From Dyadobacter chenhuakuii (GTDB lineage: Bacteria; Bacteroidota; Bacteroidia; Cytophagales; Spirosomataceae): a stretch of 64,000 nt of DNA. The notes below the pieces were generated by a model. That model did not search any database, had not been told where the DNA came from, and saw nothing but the letters and a program-made list of their open reading frames with translations. The position numbers were made by a program, and so were the translations under genes. The stretch spans positions 744,001 to 808,000 of the forward strand of contig NZ_CP098805.1 in the NCBI RefSeq assembly GCF_023821985.2. Reading direction: 5' to 3'. Of the stretch, positions 28,206 through 36,805 are shown piece by piece (position 1 is the first letter of the stretch; the number at the start of each line of letters is the position of its first letter).

Positions 28206-29948
28206 CTAATTTGTTTTTTCAACGGCTGCTCTGACTTTCGAAACTTCATCAGCAGAAACGGCGCTGGCGGTGTTTCCAAAATTACTGCGGATATGCGTCA
28301 GAACTTCTGCGATTTCTTCATCTTTTAAAAAGCTGTGTTGGGGCATTACATTGTTATAGGATTGCCCTTTCACTTCCAACGGCCCTTCCAGCCCTTTGAG
28401 CAATACTTTTATAAGGCGTTCCTTGTCTCCGGTTACCCATTCGGCACCGCCCAAAGGTGGAAAACGCTGCATATCGCCCATGCCGTTTCGCTGATGACAA
28501 GCTGAGCAGTAAACGCTGTAAACCTTCCCACCGGCGACGGGCTTATCCTTGTCCAGGTTGTCGGCAACTTCGTCCGGCGTGCGGATGTTGGACATGGATT
28601 TTCTCTTTTCCATTTTGACCAAAGCCGTTTTTGTAAATTTCTTTTTATCGCCTTTGTAAGTCACTTTCCAGATCTTCCCTTTTTCTGTCTCCGCAATGTA
28701 AAGCGCACCATCAGGACCAATCGCCAGGCCCATTGGTCGATAAACCGCGTCGCTGACATTCACAATCGGATCTACGCCAGCAAAGCCGTCTGCGAAGACC
28801 TCATAATCACCTGCTGGCTGGCCATTTTTGAAAGGAACAAATCCAATAAAATAGCTTGACTGCGGGTAAGGAGCGCGGTTGGTAGAACCGTGGAATGCGA
28901 TAAAGGAGCCGTTTTTGTAGCGTTCCGGAAAATGGTTTCCCTGGTAAAACAGAATGTCATTCGGAGCCCAGTGGCCAGGAAAACCGATCAGCGGTTTTTC
29001 ATACTCGCCGCAGCGGCCCACTTCTTTCCCATCACCGCCATACTCAGGGTTAAGGATCTTTTTGCCCTGCATTTGATCCCAATAACAATAAGGCCAGCCT
29101 GCATGCGTGCCCTCTTTGATCCGTAAAAACTCCTCGGAAGGAAGCATAGCGCTTTGCCAGGGAGAAAAAAGCTGCGGGAACAGGCGCAATAAATCGTCCC
29201 GGCCATGCTGCAATGCATATAAATTATTATCAGCAAAATTCCAGTCGAGCGCCACTACGCTCCGCAAGCCGGTCGCGAATTTCAGGCCGTCTTTCTGCAA
29301 CTGACCTTTCTTATTCGCGTCAAAACGCCAGATCCCGCCGTGATCTTCGAGGATAGGGCAAGGATCGAGGCCGCTGGATGAGGGGATTCGGTTATCATCC
29401 TGACAGGCATTGGAATTAGCGCCAAATGGCACATACATAAATCCTTTGTCATCAAATGTGACCGGCTTTGCAATGTGCTCGTGCATGCCGTGCGCGTGGT
29501 CGTCGGTAAGGATTATTTCTTCCTCGCCAGACGGAACAAGCTCGCCCGGATTCAGTTTGTAACGTGAAACAATCAGTTCTGAACTGAAATAAAGATATCC
29601 TTTGTAAATGCGCATGGCAGTTCCGTAAACACCTTCACCGTCACGTCCACCAAAATGTTTAATAATGTCTGCACGGCCGTCGCCATTGGTATCGCGCAGC
29701 GCAATCACGGATTTCCCTTTTCCGGAAAAACGCGCTTTTACATAAATATCACCATTGTCATTCACGGCAATGTGGCGGGCGCGGCCGGGCAGGCTGTCCA
29801 CCACAACGGTTGCTTCAAAGCCGTCCGGTAGGAACAGGCCGCCGTTCTTGTCATTAACCACGTCACTTTGCCGGTCACTCTTATGGGTAAAACCCAATGC
29901 AAAAAGCAGCAGAAGCGAAGCTGAGAGTTTGAGAGAATGGTAGCGCAT
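28206..29948 (-). CDS. Exported PQQ-dependent sugar dehydrogenase-like protein with C-terminal cytochrome c
   Basis: A 580-residue periplasmic oxidase: signal peptide (1-22), a sorbosone/glucose dehydrogenase-type propeller (about 35-455, with 'DDHAHGMHEHIAKPVTF', 'GLRSVVALDWNFADNNLYALQHG' and 'AIGPDGALYIAETEKGKIWKV'), then a haem domain with CXXCH in 'YCSACHQRNGMGD' (about 485-495) and a likely Met ligand in 'NVMPQHSFL'. Substrate oxidation can thus pass electrons directly to the attached haem. The leader contains CCTAAACT before the ATG. It lies between amidohydrolase 2 and the small cytochrome gene. Confidence 0.87.
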   Translation of the reverse strand: MRYHSLKLSASLLLLFALGFTHKSDRQSDVVNDKNGGLFLPDGFEATVVVDSLPGRARHIAVNDNGDIYVKARFSGKGKSVIALRDTNGDGRADIIKHFGGRDGEGVYGTAMRIYKGYLYFSSELIVSRYKLNPGELVPSGEEEIILTDDHAHGMHEHIAKPVTFDDKGFMYVPFGANSNACQDDNRIPSSSGLDPCPILEDHGGIWRFDANKKGQLQKDGLKFATGLRSVVALDWNFADNNLYALQHGRDDLLRLFPQLFSPWQSAMLPSEEFLRIKEGTHAGWPYCYWDQMQGKKILNPEYGGDGKEVGRCGEYEKPLIGFPGHWAPNDILFYQGNHFPERYKNGSFIAFHGSTNRAPYPQSSYFIGFVPFKNGQPAGDYEVFADGFAGVDPIVNVSDAVYRPMGLAIGPDGALYIAETEKGKIWKVTYKGDKKKFTKTALVKMEKRKSMSNIRTPDEVADNLDKDKPVAGGKVYSVYCSACHQRNGMGDMQRFPPLGGAEWVTGDKERLIKVLLKGLEGPLEVKGQSYNNVMPQHSFLKDEEIAEVLTHIRSNFGNTASAVSADEVSKVRAAVEKTN

Positions 29949-29985
29949 TATTTATAGAGGAGTTTAGGAATAACAGGGTCAGCAG

Positions 29986-31236
29986 CTATTTCAGATAGAT
30001 CGGCTTGGCAATGCCGTTGAGGTCGTAGACGATCTTGCCGCCCATGATCGTCATCTCGCATTCCAGCTTTTCTTTTCCTTCCATTTTATAACCGGTTTTA
30101 TCATAAAAACCAAAATTGCCCTTGCGCATCGAAAATATGGCGACATCTGCAATGGCATTCTCTGAAATGTGTCCCAGGTTTTCGCGCTTGATCACCTGCG
30201 CAGGTTCCCAGGTGCTGGCCTTAATCACCGAAGGCAGATCCATGCCCATCACATAAAATTTGGACATAATGCTCAGCATGTCCTTCATGGAGCCGTTCAT
30301 GCTGCCCGTATGCAGGTCGGTGCTGATGGTGTTGGGGAAAAAGCCTTGTTTGATGGCAGGAATAGCCTGTGAATAATTGAAGCTCGCGCCGCCGTAGCCG
30401 ACGTCAAAAATAATCCCGCGCTTGCGCGCTTCCAGAACGAACGGGCGCACTTTCCGCGCTTTTTCATCTACAATGGTTTCTCTTACATTGCCTTCCAGCA
30501 AAGTATATGCGTGTGTAAAAATGTCTCCGGGGCGAAGGTGTTTCAAAAACAATTCTTCCAATGGCAAGGGCGGCGTGCTTCCGCCAAAATCGATCATGAC
30601 GGGCATGTTGGACAGCTTGCCCGCCTTCACAGCATTATCGACCGGCTTCCAGTCATTGCCCATGAAATGTGCGACTTTAAAGCCGACCACATCATTCTTA
30701 TTTTTCAGCGCGACGCCCGCAGCCAGCTCGGGGTTCATGTCGCTGGTATCCTGTTCCCAATTTCCCCCGCGCATGCCTTCGCCTACAATGTTAAGGAAGG
30801 AAAGAACGCGCGTCTTGGAATTAAAAATAACATTCTTTTTGAACTCAGAAAACGAATCCCAACCCGCACCGCCGGCGTCCACAATGGTCGTAACGCCTAC
30901 GCGGAAAGTGAAGCCGTCGGGTGGTAATGCAACCAAACCATTACTTAAATAATGGTCTGGTTGCGTTCCGAAAAACACATGTCCATGAATATCAATGAGT
31001 CCGGGCGTGACATACATGCCTTTGGCATCCACAACCTGTCGGGCTTCCTTAGGATCGATGTCCCTGGCAACCTTCTTGATCTTTCCTTCAAATATCCCTA
31101 CATCCATGATCTGGTTGAGGTTATTCTTAGGGTCGATGACCGTTCCGCCTTTGATCAATATGCTGTAAGTCTGCGCATTAACGGCGAGAGTTACACTGCA
31201 TATCAGGAAAAGGATAAGCAGGGATCTGTGTTTCAT
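29986..31236 (-). CDS. Exported amidohydrolase/deacetylase, EF_0837-like (copy 2)
   Basis: Paralogue of amidohydrolase 1 with the same fold and metal-site segments: 'LIDIHGHVFFG' (HxH), 'GFKVAHFMG', 'FTHAYTLLEG' and 'STDLHTGSM'. The Sec signal is 'MKHRSLLILFLICSVTLAVN' (1-20). It stands directly downstream of the SelA-like PLP gene (44 bp); this pairing of an EF_0837-type hydrolase with a SelA-like enzyme is known from Firmicutes and Proteobacteria clusters. Its leader has CCTAAGCC before the ATG. It probably opens an amide, imide or N-acyl bond in the compound handled next by the PLP enzyme. Confidence 0.87.
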   Translation of the reverse strand: MKHRSLLILFLICSVTLAVNAQTYSILIKGGTVIDPKNNLNQIMDVGIFEGKIKKVARDIDPKEARQVVDAKGMYVTPGLIDIHGHVFFGTQPDHYLSNGLVALPPDGFTFRVGVTTIVDAGGAGWDSFSEFKKNVIFNSKTRVLSFLNIVGEGMRGGNWEQDTSDMNPELAAGVALKNKNDVVGFKVAHFMGNDWKPVDNAVKAGKLSNMPVMIDFGGSTPPLPLEELFLKHLRPGDIFTHAYTLLEGNVRETIVDEKARKVRPFVLEARKRGIIFDVGYGGASFNYSQAIPAIKQGFFPNTISTDLHTGSMNGSMKDMLSIMSKFYVMGMDLPSVIKASTWEPAQVIKRENLGHISENAIADVAIFSMRKGNFGFYDKTGYKMEGKEKLECEMTIMGGKIVYDLNGIAKPIYLK

Positions 31237-31280
31237 TTTTTATAGGGCTTAGGAATAGGTATTCTTGGTAATGCAAAATC

Positions 31281-32501
31281 TTAAACAACTGCCTTTGATA
31301 ATTCTTCTTTCAGGCGGGCGGCAACTATTTTTTCCTCCCCGGGTTTCAGGCACCAGGTTGTGATGGTTAATGTGTTGTTTTCGCCGGGCATGATCTCAAT
31401 GGAAGGGTTGCCGTTCCGCATGTTTTCCTGCAACAATTTCACAGGCAGGCTCACTTTGGCAGCGTCCCAGGAAATGCGGAGGGTAGGCGTATGGTTGCCC
31501 AGTTCCGGAGCAAATGTCTCAACATTGACACCAGCCACGCTTTTTGCCGCATTGCTGATCAGTGCCGCGCGGTCTTCCCACATTTTCCACTCCTTCTTGT
31601 GGTCCATTTTCACGAACTTTTCCAAAGCCACATACATGCCCAGGATCTCTTCTTTATTCACCTTCATACCGCGCCCGATCGTAGAGCCGCGTGGCGGCAT
31701 GCTCAGTCTGGCAGCGTCGATAAGGTGTTTTTTACCCATCAGTATGCCTGCACTTTGCGGTCCGCGCATGGCTTTACCGCCAGAGACGCACACCAGGTCA
31801 AAGCCCATATCATTGAATCGCCAAAGATTTTCAACAGGCGGCACATCCGCAGCCATGTCTATCATCGTAGCAATGCCATTTTTCTTTGCAATTTCCACCC
31901 ATTGCTCATGCTTGATCTGCCCTTTGTCCGACTGGATATGCAGGAACCAAAGCAATGCAGTTTTTTCATTAATGGCCTTTTCCAACTCTTCAACCGTCTC
32001 AACCTGGATAATTTTGCAACCTGTGTTGGTCAGCGCGTGGGAGTAGCCAATGTTATGGCCTTTCTGGATGATAACTTCGGATTTCATGCCCGTTCCTTCC
32101 AGATGCGGCAATGCTTCCACCCGCTTCTGATCCATTCCGGTAAGCACACCCGCAAGTCCTAATGTTAATGCAGAAAAGCATCCGGCAGTAACCACCGCAG
32201 ATTCGGCATGCGTTAATGCAGCAATTTTTTCACCAACCTTGGTCTGAACTTCGTCCAGCATCATGAAATTCTGGGCAGCGCCCTGGATCGTTTCTACCAC
32301 TTCGTCCTGCATGAGCGAGCCGGTCATAGCCGTGTAGGTACCCGCAGCATTAATAAAAGTTCGGATCCCCAGCTCCTTTACAAGGTTCCTCGCAGGCAGC
32401 TTAGCCGCGAAAGTTGCAGCTTCTGCACTGCCGTTCCCCAAAAATCCGCCTATTAGGGGCACAGCGGACAAATGTTTGATTAAATCTCTACGGTTTATCA
32501 T
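31281..32501 (-). CDS. Exported SelA-like PLP-dependent enzyme (ammonia-lyase candidate)
   Basis: Fold-type I PLP enzyme of the SelA-like group that includes D-glucosaminate-6-phosphate ammonia-lyase DgaE. The Schiff-base Lys is about 243 in 'VCVSGGKAMRGPQSAG', and the Asp that contacts the PLP ring is about 215 in 'MIDMAADVPP'. The N-terminus, 'MINRRDLIKHLSAVPLIGGF', is Tat-like, and export after folding with cofactor would suit a PLP protein. SelA proper is unlikely, since no sel genes are nearby and the protein is exported. Reaction inferred: beta-elimination of ammonia from a hydroxy-amino acid or amino-sugar acid. Confidence 0.83.
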   Translation of the reverse strand: MINRRDLIKHLSAVPLIGGFLGNGSAEAATFAAKLPARNLVKELGIRTFINAAGTYTAMTGSLMQDEVVETIQGAAQNFMMLDEVQTKVGEKIAALTHAESAVVTAGCFSALTLGLAGVLTGMDQKRVEALPHLEGTGMKSEVIIQKGHNIGYSHALTNTGCKIIQVETVEELEKAINEKTALLWFLHIQSDKGQIKHEQWVEIAKKNGIATMIDMAADVPPVENLWRFNDMGFDLVCVSGGKAMRGPQSAGILMGKKHLIDAARLSMPPRGSTIGRGMKVNKEEILGMYVALEKFVKMDHKKEWKMWEDRAALISNAAKSVAGVNVETFAPELGNHTPTLRISWDAAKVSLPVKLLQENMRNGNPSIEIMPGENNTLTITTWCLKPGEEKIVAARLKEELSKAVV

Positions 32502-32690
32502 GATATTGGAAAGGACTTGAAAAGTGTTAAGGGCGTTAAAAATCTACGATGAAAGCATCAACATATCAATGATGCAGGAAATGCATGCTGATACTCTTTT
32601 TTGTAAGATTATTTTTTTTAATTATTGAAAATTAGAAAATAAACTTTGGTCAATGTAAATATTGACGCCCTTTTTATTCCGGCTCAATTC

Positions 32691-33791
32691 CTAATCGATA
32701 AACAGCTGCTTTACACATACGGGCGTAGGAATGCTGATCTCCTTGCTGGTATAAGTCAGTTGGCCTGTTTCTGCATTTCTTTTGAAAAACACCACATTAT
32801 CATTGTCGCGATTGGTCACCAATACAAGCTCACCTTTGGCATCCACCAGGAAGTTGCGCGGGTGCTTTCCGTGCGTTTCGGCATGCCCGGCGACGGTTAA
32901 TTTGCCGGTTTTGGCATCTACTGCATAAATAGCAAGGCTTTCATGTCCCCGATTGGAAGCGTACAGGAATTTGCCGTCCGGCGAGAAATGAATGTCAGCG
33001 GCAAAGCTTTTTCCCGTAAAATCCGCAGGAAGCATCGTTACCCGCTCCATAGGCACAAGCGCGCCGGAATTCTTAACAATTTTGAAGGAGTTAACAGCCG
33101 AACCCAGCTCGCAAGCTGAGTAACCGAAATTGCCATTAGGATGAATAGCAAAATGACGGGGGCCATCACCGGCCTTCACTTCTGCATAGGGAACGGCTCC
33201 GGGCGTGAGCTTGCCTGTTTTGGCATCAACGCTGTATACCATGATCTTATCGATGCCAAGATCCGAAGCATAGATGTATTTGCCATCCGCCGAGGGGATT
33301 ACCGAGTGCATATGTGGTTTTTGGGACGCTAAACCTTTGTCCTGAATGCTGTCGGCCACTGCGCCGATTGTGCCGTCACTATTGATGAGGTAAACGCCTA
33401 GTTGCCCGCTTCCGTAATTGGAAACATACAAAAACCGGCCTTTCGGATCTACGCTGACGTGGCAGGCGCCTTTGCCGAGCGAGGGTTTGGAATTCATTGT
33501 CGTCAGTTTTCCGGCGGCGTCAATGGCATAAGAAGAAACCGTGCTGTTGCCTTCGTTAGCTGTATACAGGAATTTTTTGTTAGGATGGAATTCCAGGAAT
33601 GAGGGGCTGTTTTTATTCACCATTACCTGTATTTCTTTGAAAGACAGGTTGCTTCTGTCAAATTCGTAGACATAAATACCCTCACCTTTTTGGGTGTAAG
33701 TGCCAATGTAAAGAATTTCTTTTCCGGATTTTTGTGCAAATGTCATGACTGCGGATAATAGGCAAATGAATGTTAAAATTGTATTGCGCAT
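32691..33791 (-). CDS. Exported lactonase-family seven-bladed beta-propeller
   Basis: Member of the 6-phosphogluconolactonase (YbhE/Pgl)/3-carboxymuconate cyclase family. Signal peptide 'MRNTILTFICLLSAVMTFA' (1-19), then repeated blades such as 'PSFLEFHPNKKFLYTANEG', 'CHVSVDPKGRFLYVSNYG' and 'DIHFSPDGKFLYASNRG'. Being exported, it cannot act on the cytoplasmic pentose phosphate pathway. A role in opening lactones produced by the PQQ-type dehydrogenases of the locus fits. The leader has CCTGAACC just before the ATG. About 189 bp without recognised features separate it from the PLP gene. Confidence 0.85.
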   Translation of the reverse strand: MRNTILTFICLLSAVMTFAQKSGKEILYIGTYTQKGEGIYVYEFDRSNLSFKEIQVMVNKNSPSFLEFHPNKKFLYTANEGNSTVSSYAIDAAGKLTTMNSKPSLGKGACHVSVDPKGRFLYVSNYGSGQLGVYLINSDGTIGAVADSIQDKGLASQKPHMHSVIPSADGKYIYASDLGIDKIMVYSVDAKTGKLTPGAVPYAEVKAGDGPRHFAIHPNGNFGYSACELGSAVNSFKIVKNSGALVPMERVTMLPADFTGKSFAADIHFSPDGKFLYASNRGHESLAIYAVDAKTGKLTVAGHAETHGKHPRNFLVDAKGELVLVTNRDNDNVVFFKRNAETGQLTYTSKEISIPTPVCVKQLFID

Positions 33792-33840
33792 GGTTCAGGA
33801 ATTTAATGTTTGGATCAATGTTAGGAGTGGCAGCGACTTG

Positions 33841-34593
33841 CTATTCAAAAATCAAGGTGCCGAATTTGTTAAACTCGTGAAAGCTCCCGCCTGTTTTCTG
33901 CCACGAGTAATAGGCGGTTTCTTCATCATAATCAATGCGGTAGAAGTTCCCGCGCCACTTGGTCCCGGACTTTGGTGCGGCTGTTACCATAGGGCTCATC
34001 AATGCATAAGGGATAAAGAATTCGGCTTTCCAGCCCTCTACTGAGGCCATGCTCTTCTTTTGGCCTCCTTGGGCGCTGGTGGCATGTTGTACGCGGTTGC
34101 GGTCTGTGTAATGCCAGGCTTTCCATCCTTCTGTCCGGCCTTTTATGTTGGCAATGATGATGGGAAGTTCGTAATCCAATGGTGAAAGCTCGTATTCCAG
34201 ATAAATGGGCACTGTGGTGTCCGGCCAGAGAAAAACTTCCACAACATCCTCTTTAAACAGTAAACCATAATCCTCCATAATGGTCGCAGTCAGTTTTTTA
34301 TCGGTGCAGTCGAAGAGGAAATACATTCCTTTTTCGGAGTAGAGGATTTTTACTTTGGTGGGAAATTGTTTTCCCGGCGCGGGCTGGTTCGGACCTTTCT
34401 GGACCGTGATGTCAAAAGCCTTTGCAGTGGCCCAGTTTGCAGCACTGCCTTGCCCGTCTACTTTAAAGTCGGTCGTTTTTTTGATCACCATGGAGGAATC
34501 CGGGATTGCGGCATGCGCCTGGGCGCGAGGAGCAATTGCGCCCGTCAAAATGCCCGCCCATAGAAAAAAGGGGACGATTTTTTTCAACATCAT
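33841..34593 (-). CDS. Exported CBM9-like carbohydrate-binding domain protein
   Basis: A 250-residue protein with a Sec signal (1-26, ending 'PRAQAHA') and a single CBM9/DOMON-like beta-sandwich: 'FKVDGQGSAANWATAKAFDI', 'VKILYSEKGMYFLFDCTDKKL' and 'EDVVEVFLWPD' are the usual sequence marks. Related proteins bind sugars, or haem in cytochrome-linked systems. It is the first gene of the 20-kb locus and shares the CCTAAACC leader with several genes downstream. A role in substrate binding or in presenting a sugar to the dehydrogenases is possible. Confidence 0.75.
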   Translation of the reverse strand: MMLKKIVPFFLWAGILTGAIAPRAQAHAAIPDSSMVIKKTTDFKVDGQGSAANWATAKAFDITVQKGPNQPAPGKQFPTKVKILYSEKGMYFLFDCTDKKLTATIMEDYGLLFKEDVVEVFLWPDTTVPIYLEYELSPLDYELPIIIANIKGRTEGWKAWHYTDRNRVQHATSAQGGQKKSMASVEGWKAEFFIPYALMSPMVTAAPKSGTKWRGNFYRIDYDEETAYYSWQKTGGSFHEFNKFGTLIFE

Positions 34594-34779
34594 TGTATGG
34601 TTTAGGAATGGAATAGGGGCTGCGGGAAGCAGGTTCCGGCAATTTCCTCAGGTTTTTAGATATTACCAAATGATTATTTTCCATAAGTCCCCGATTTTCC
34701 AGACTGCGGCACGCTTTGGAATGATTATTTAACAATTGGCACATATCAATCAACTGAAAACCATTTAACTTTTAGCATT

Positions 34780-35082
34780 ATGATACGCGAACGAGGAGAA
34801 CCCGCAATAGCTGATACCAGCAAACCCATTCTGGAAGCACCGGTAGTTCCGGACTTTCCAACAAATACACAAAAAACCCGCGCAGTAGCCGATGATCCGG
34901 AATTGGTAGGCGGTAATGATGACGACGATCTGGATGGCGACGACGATGCAGATGATGTCCTGCCACAAGATGTCCTAGACGATGATGATGACAGCCTGCT
35001 CGATGATGAGGAGCCTGTGATCATTGACGGGGACGAGATTATCGACCGTGAAGATGACGATGAGGACGACGACGTTTTATAA
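34780..35082 (+). CDS. Small aspartate-rich protein
   Basis: A 100-residue protein with about 40 acidic residues (31 Asp, 9 Glu by my count), mostly in runs such as 'NDDDDLDGDDDADD' and 'REDDDEDDDVL' from residue 45 onward. No signal peptide, membrane segment or known domain; it should be intrinsically disordered and very acidic, perhaps binding calcium or basic proteins. Its own intrinsic terminator 34 bp after the stop supports a real transcription unit. The mirror frames on the other strand are Ser/Arg-rich shadows. Function unknown. Confidence 0.65.
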   Translation: MIRERGEPAIADTSKPILEAPVVPDFPTNTQKTRAVADDPELVGGNDDDDLDGDDDADDVLPQDVLDDDDDSLLDDEEPVIIDGDEIIDREDDDEDDDVL

Positions 35083-35115
35083 CGATCCGTCCAATAAATT
35101 GATTTAAATAAATAT

Positions 35116-35145
35116 AGCCTCTGGATTTATCCAGGGGCTTTTTTA
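35116..35145 (+). terminator. Intrinsic terminator after the Asp-rich gene
   Basis: Stem agcctctgga / tccaggggct (one G-U pair) with a ttta loop, followed by a run of six T. Confidence 0.85.
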
Positions 35146-35230
35146 TTGATATAATGAGTAATGATACCCGTCCCAAGGCTTTTCCAGCTAATTCAGGAAG
35201 AACATCTTATCCTCACCTTTACCTAAACCC

Positions 35231-36766
35231 ATGCAGTCCACAGACAAAAATGTTACCCAAAGCATTACCCAGGTAATTGCTGCTTCTTCTCTTGGTACTT
35301 TAATTGAATGGTATGATTTCTACATTTTTGGCAGCCTGGCCGTTATCATCGGGCAACAACTTTTTCCCAGCGACGCAGGCGCATCCGCATTAATCAACAC
35401 ATTGGCCATCTTCGCCGCCGGCTTCATCGTGCGCCCATTCGGGGCATTGGTTTTTGGTCGGTTAGGTGATCTCATTGGCCGGAAATATACATTTCTGCTG
35501 ACCCTGGTGCTAATGGGCGGTTCCACATTTCTGATTGGATTGATTCCCTCATATTCAAGCATCGGGTATGCAGCTCCGATTTTAGTTTTGATCCTTAGAC
35601 TGGTGCAGGGCCTTGCGCTGGGTGGTGAGTATGGCGGCGCAGCGACTTATGTGGCGGAGCATGCACCGGTTGGCAGAAGAGGATTTTTTACGAGCTGGAT
35701 CCAGACCACGGCAACATTGGGCTTGTTTCTTTCCCTGGGTGTTATTGTGCTCACCAAGAACATGTTAGGTGCCGAAGCGTTTGCGGACTGGGGCTGGCGT
35801 ATCCCATTCCTGGTGTCGATCTTGCTGGTGGGCGTTTCGATCTATATCCGGATGAAAATGCATGAATCCCCTGTTTTCACCAAACTGAAAGCGGAGGGTA
35901 AGGTTTCTACCAATCCTCTGAAAGAGAGTTTTCAGAAGAAAGCGAATTTCAAAATGGTGCTGCTGGCATTATTCGGGGCCACAATGGGGCAGGGGGTGAT
36001 CTGGTATACCGGCCAGTTTTATGCCCAATCGTTTTTGGAAAATACTTGCAAGCTGGATTTCAATGAATCGCGTTATGTGCTGCTTTGGGCCATTTTATTT
36101 GCGACTCCGTTCTTTGTTGTGTTTGGTTCGTGGAGCGATAAAGTGGGGAGGAAATGGATCATGCTTACCGGAATGCTGCTGGGGGTGATCTGCTATCGCC
36201 CTATTTACCAATATTTTATTGACGCAACCAATGTTAAGGAATTCCAGAAGACAGAGTTGAAAAGTGCTTCGGATCCGGTTGTTGAAAGGACTTTACTGAA
36301 CGATACCAAGGATTCGCTGATCACAACCACCGTATTCAAGACACTCAACAACGGAATGACGTTTAAGGAAGCAAAAGTCGTGATCATTCCCGACGATGTG
36401 CTGGCGCCATTGCCCGAACCGCAAACGGTGATCAAGGACGTGACGCTTTCGGGGTCATCTTATATTATCATTATTGCGCTGGTTTTCTTCCAGGTTTTGC
36501 TGGTAACAATGGTTTACGGGCCTATTGCAGCTTTTTTGGTGGAATTGTTTCCTACCAAGATCCGCTATACTTCCATGTCGCTTCCTTACCATATTGGAAA
36601 TGGCGTTTTTGGCGGTCTGGTTCCGTTTATCGCTACATTGGTTGCTTCGTTCAGCGGCTCTACGCCATTATCCGGACTTTGGTATCCGATCGGCATTGCT
36701 GCGCTTTCCTTTGTAATCGGGGCGGTTTACATTAATAATAAGGGAGATGAGAACGTGGCGGATTGA
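35231..36766 (+). CDS. MHS-family MFS transporter (ProP/ShiA-like) with large loop insertion
   Basis: Proton-coupled symporter of the metabolite:H+ symporter (MHS) branch, which moves carboxylates, betaines or shikimate. Marks are 'TLIEWYDFYIFGSLA' in the first helix, 'GRLGDLIGRKYT' in loop 2-3 and 'LVQGLALGGEYGGAATYVAEHAP'-type sequence in helix 4. About 75 extra residues (roughly 330-405, 'VVERTLLNDTKDSLI...VVIIPDDVLAPLPEP') sit in the C-terminal half where MHS proteins have only a short loop. The leader reads acctaaacccATG. A small two-helix protein gene follows 39 bp downstream. Confidence 0.85.
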   Translation: MQSTDKNVTQSITQVIAASSLGTLIEWYDFYIFGSLAVIIGQQLFPSDAGASALINTLAIFAAGFIVRPFGALVFGRLGDLIGRKYTFLLTLVLMGGSTFLIGLIPSYSSIGYAAPILVLILRLVQGLALGGEYGGAATYVAEHAPVGRRGFFTSWIQTTATLGLFLSLGVIVLTKNMLGAEAFADWGWRIPFLVSILLVGVSIYIRMKMHESPVFTKLKAEGKVSTNPLKESFQKKANFKMVLLALFGATMGQGVIWYTGQFYAQSFLENTCKLDFNESRYVLLWAILFATPFFVVFGSWSDKVGRKWIMLTGMLLGVICYRPIYQYFIDATNVKEFQKTELKSASDPVVERTLLNDTKDSLITTTVFKTLNNGMTFKEAKVVIIPDDVLAPLPEPQTVIKDVTLSGSSYIIIIALVFFQVLLVTMVYGPIAAFLVELFPTKIRYTSMSLPYHIGNGVFGGLVPFIATLVASFSGSTPLSGLWYPIGIAALSFVIGAVYINNKGDENVAD

Positions 36767-36805
36767 GTTTTTGATTTGTAAAAAATATTTTAAAAATAGC
36801 TTAAT

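Noticed and set aside
31281..32501. Selenocysteine synthase SelA
   Set aside because: The fold is SelA-like, but there is no selB, selC or selD nearby, the protein has an export signal, and the context is catabolic; an ammonia-lyase-like role is more consistent.
34746..35024. Ser/Arg-rich minus-strand frames opposite the Asp-rich gene
   Set aside because: They are the complement of the Asp codons (gat/gac gives atc/gtc and tca/tcg), with no independent signal; the plus frame has start, stop and terminator.
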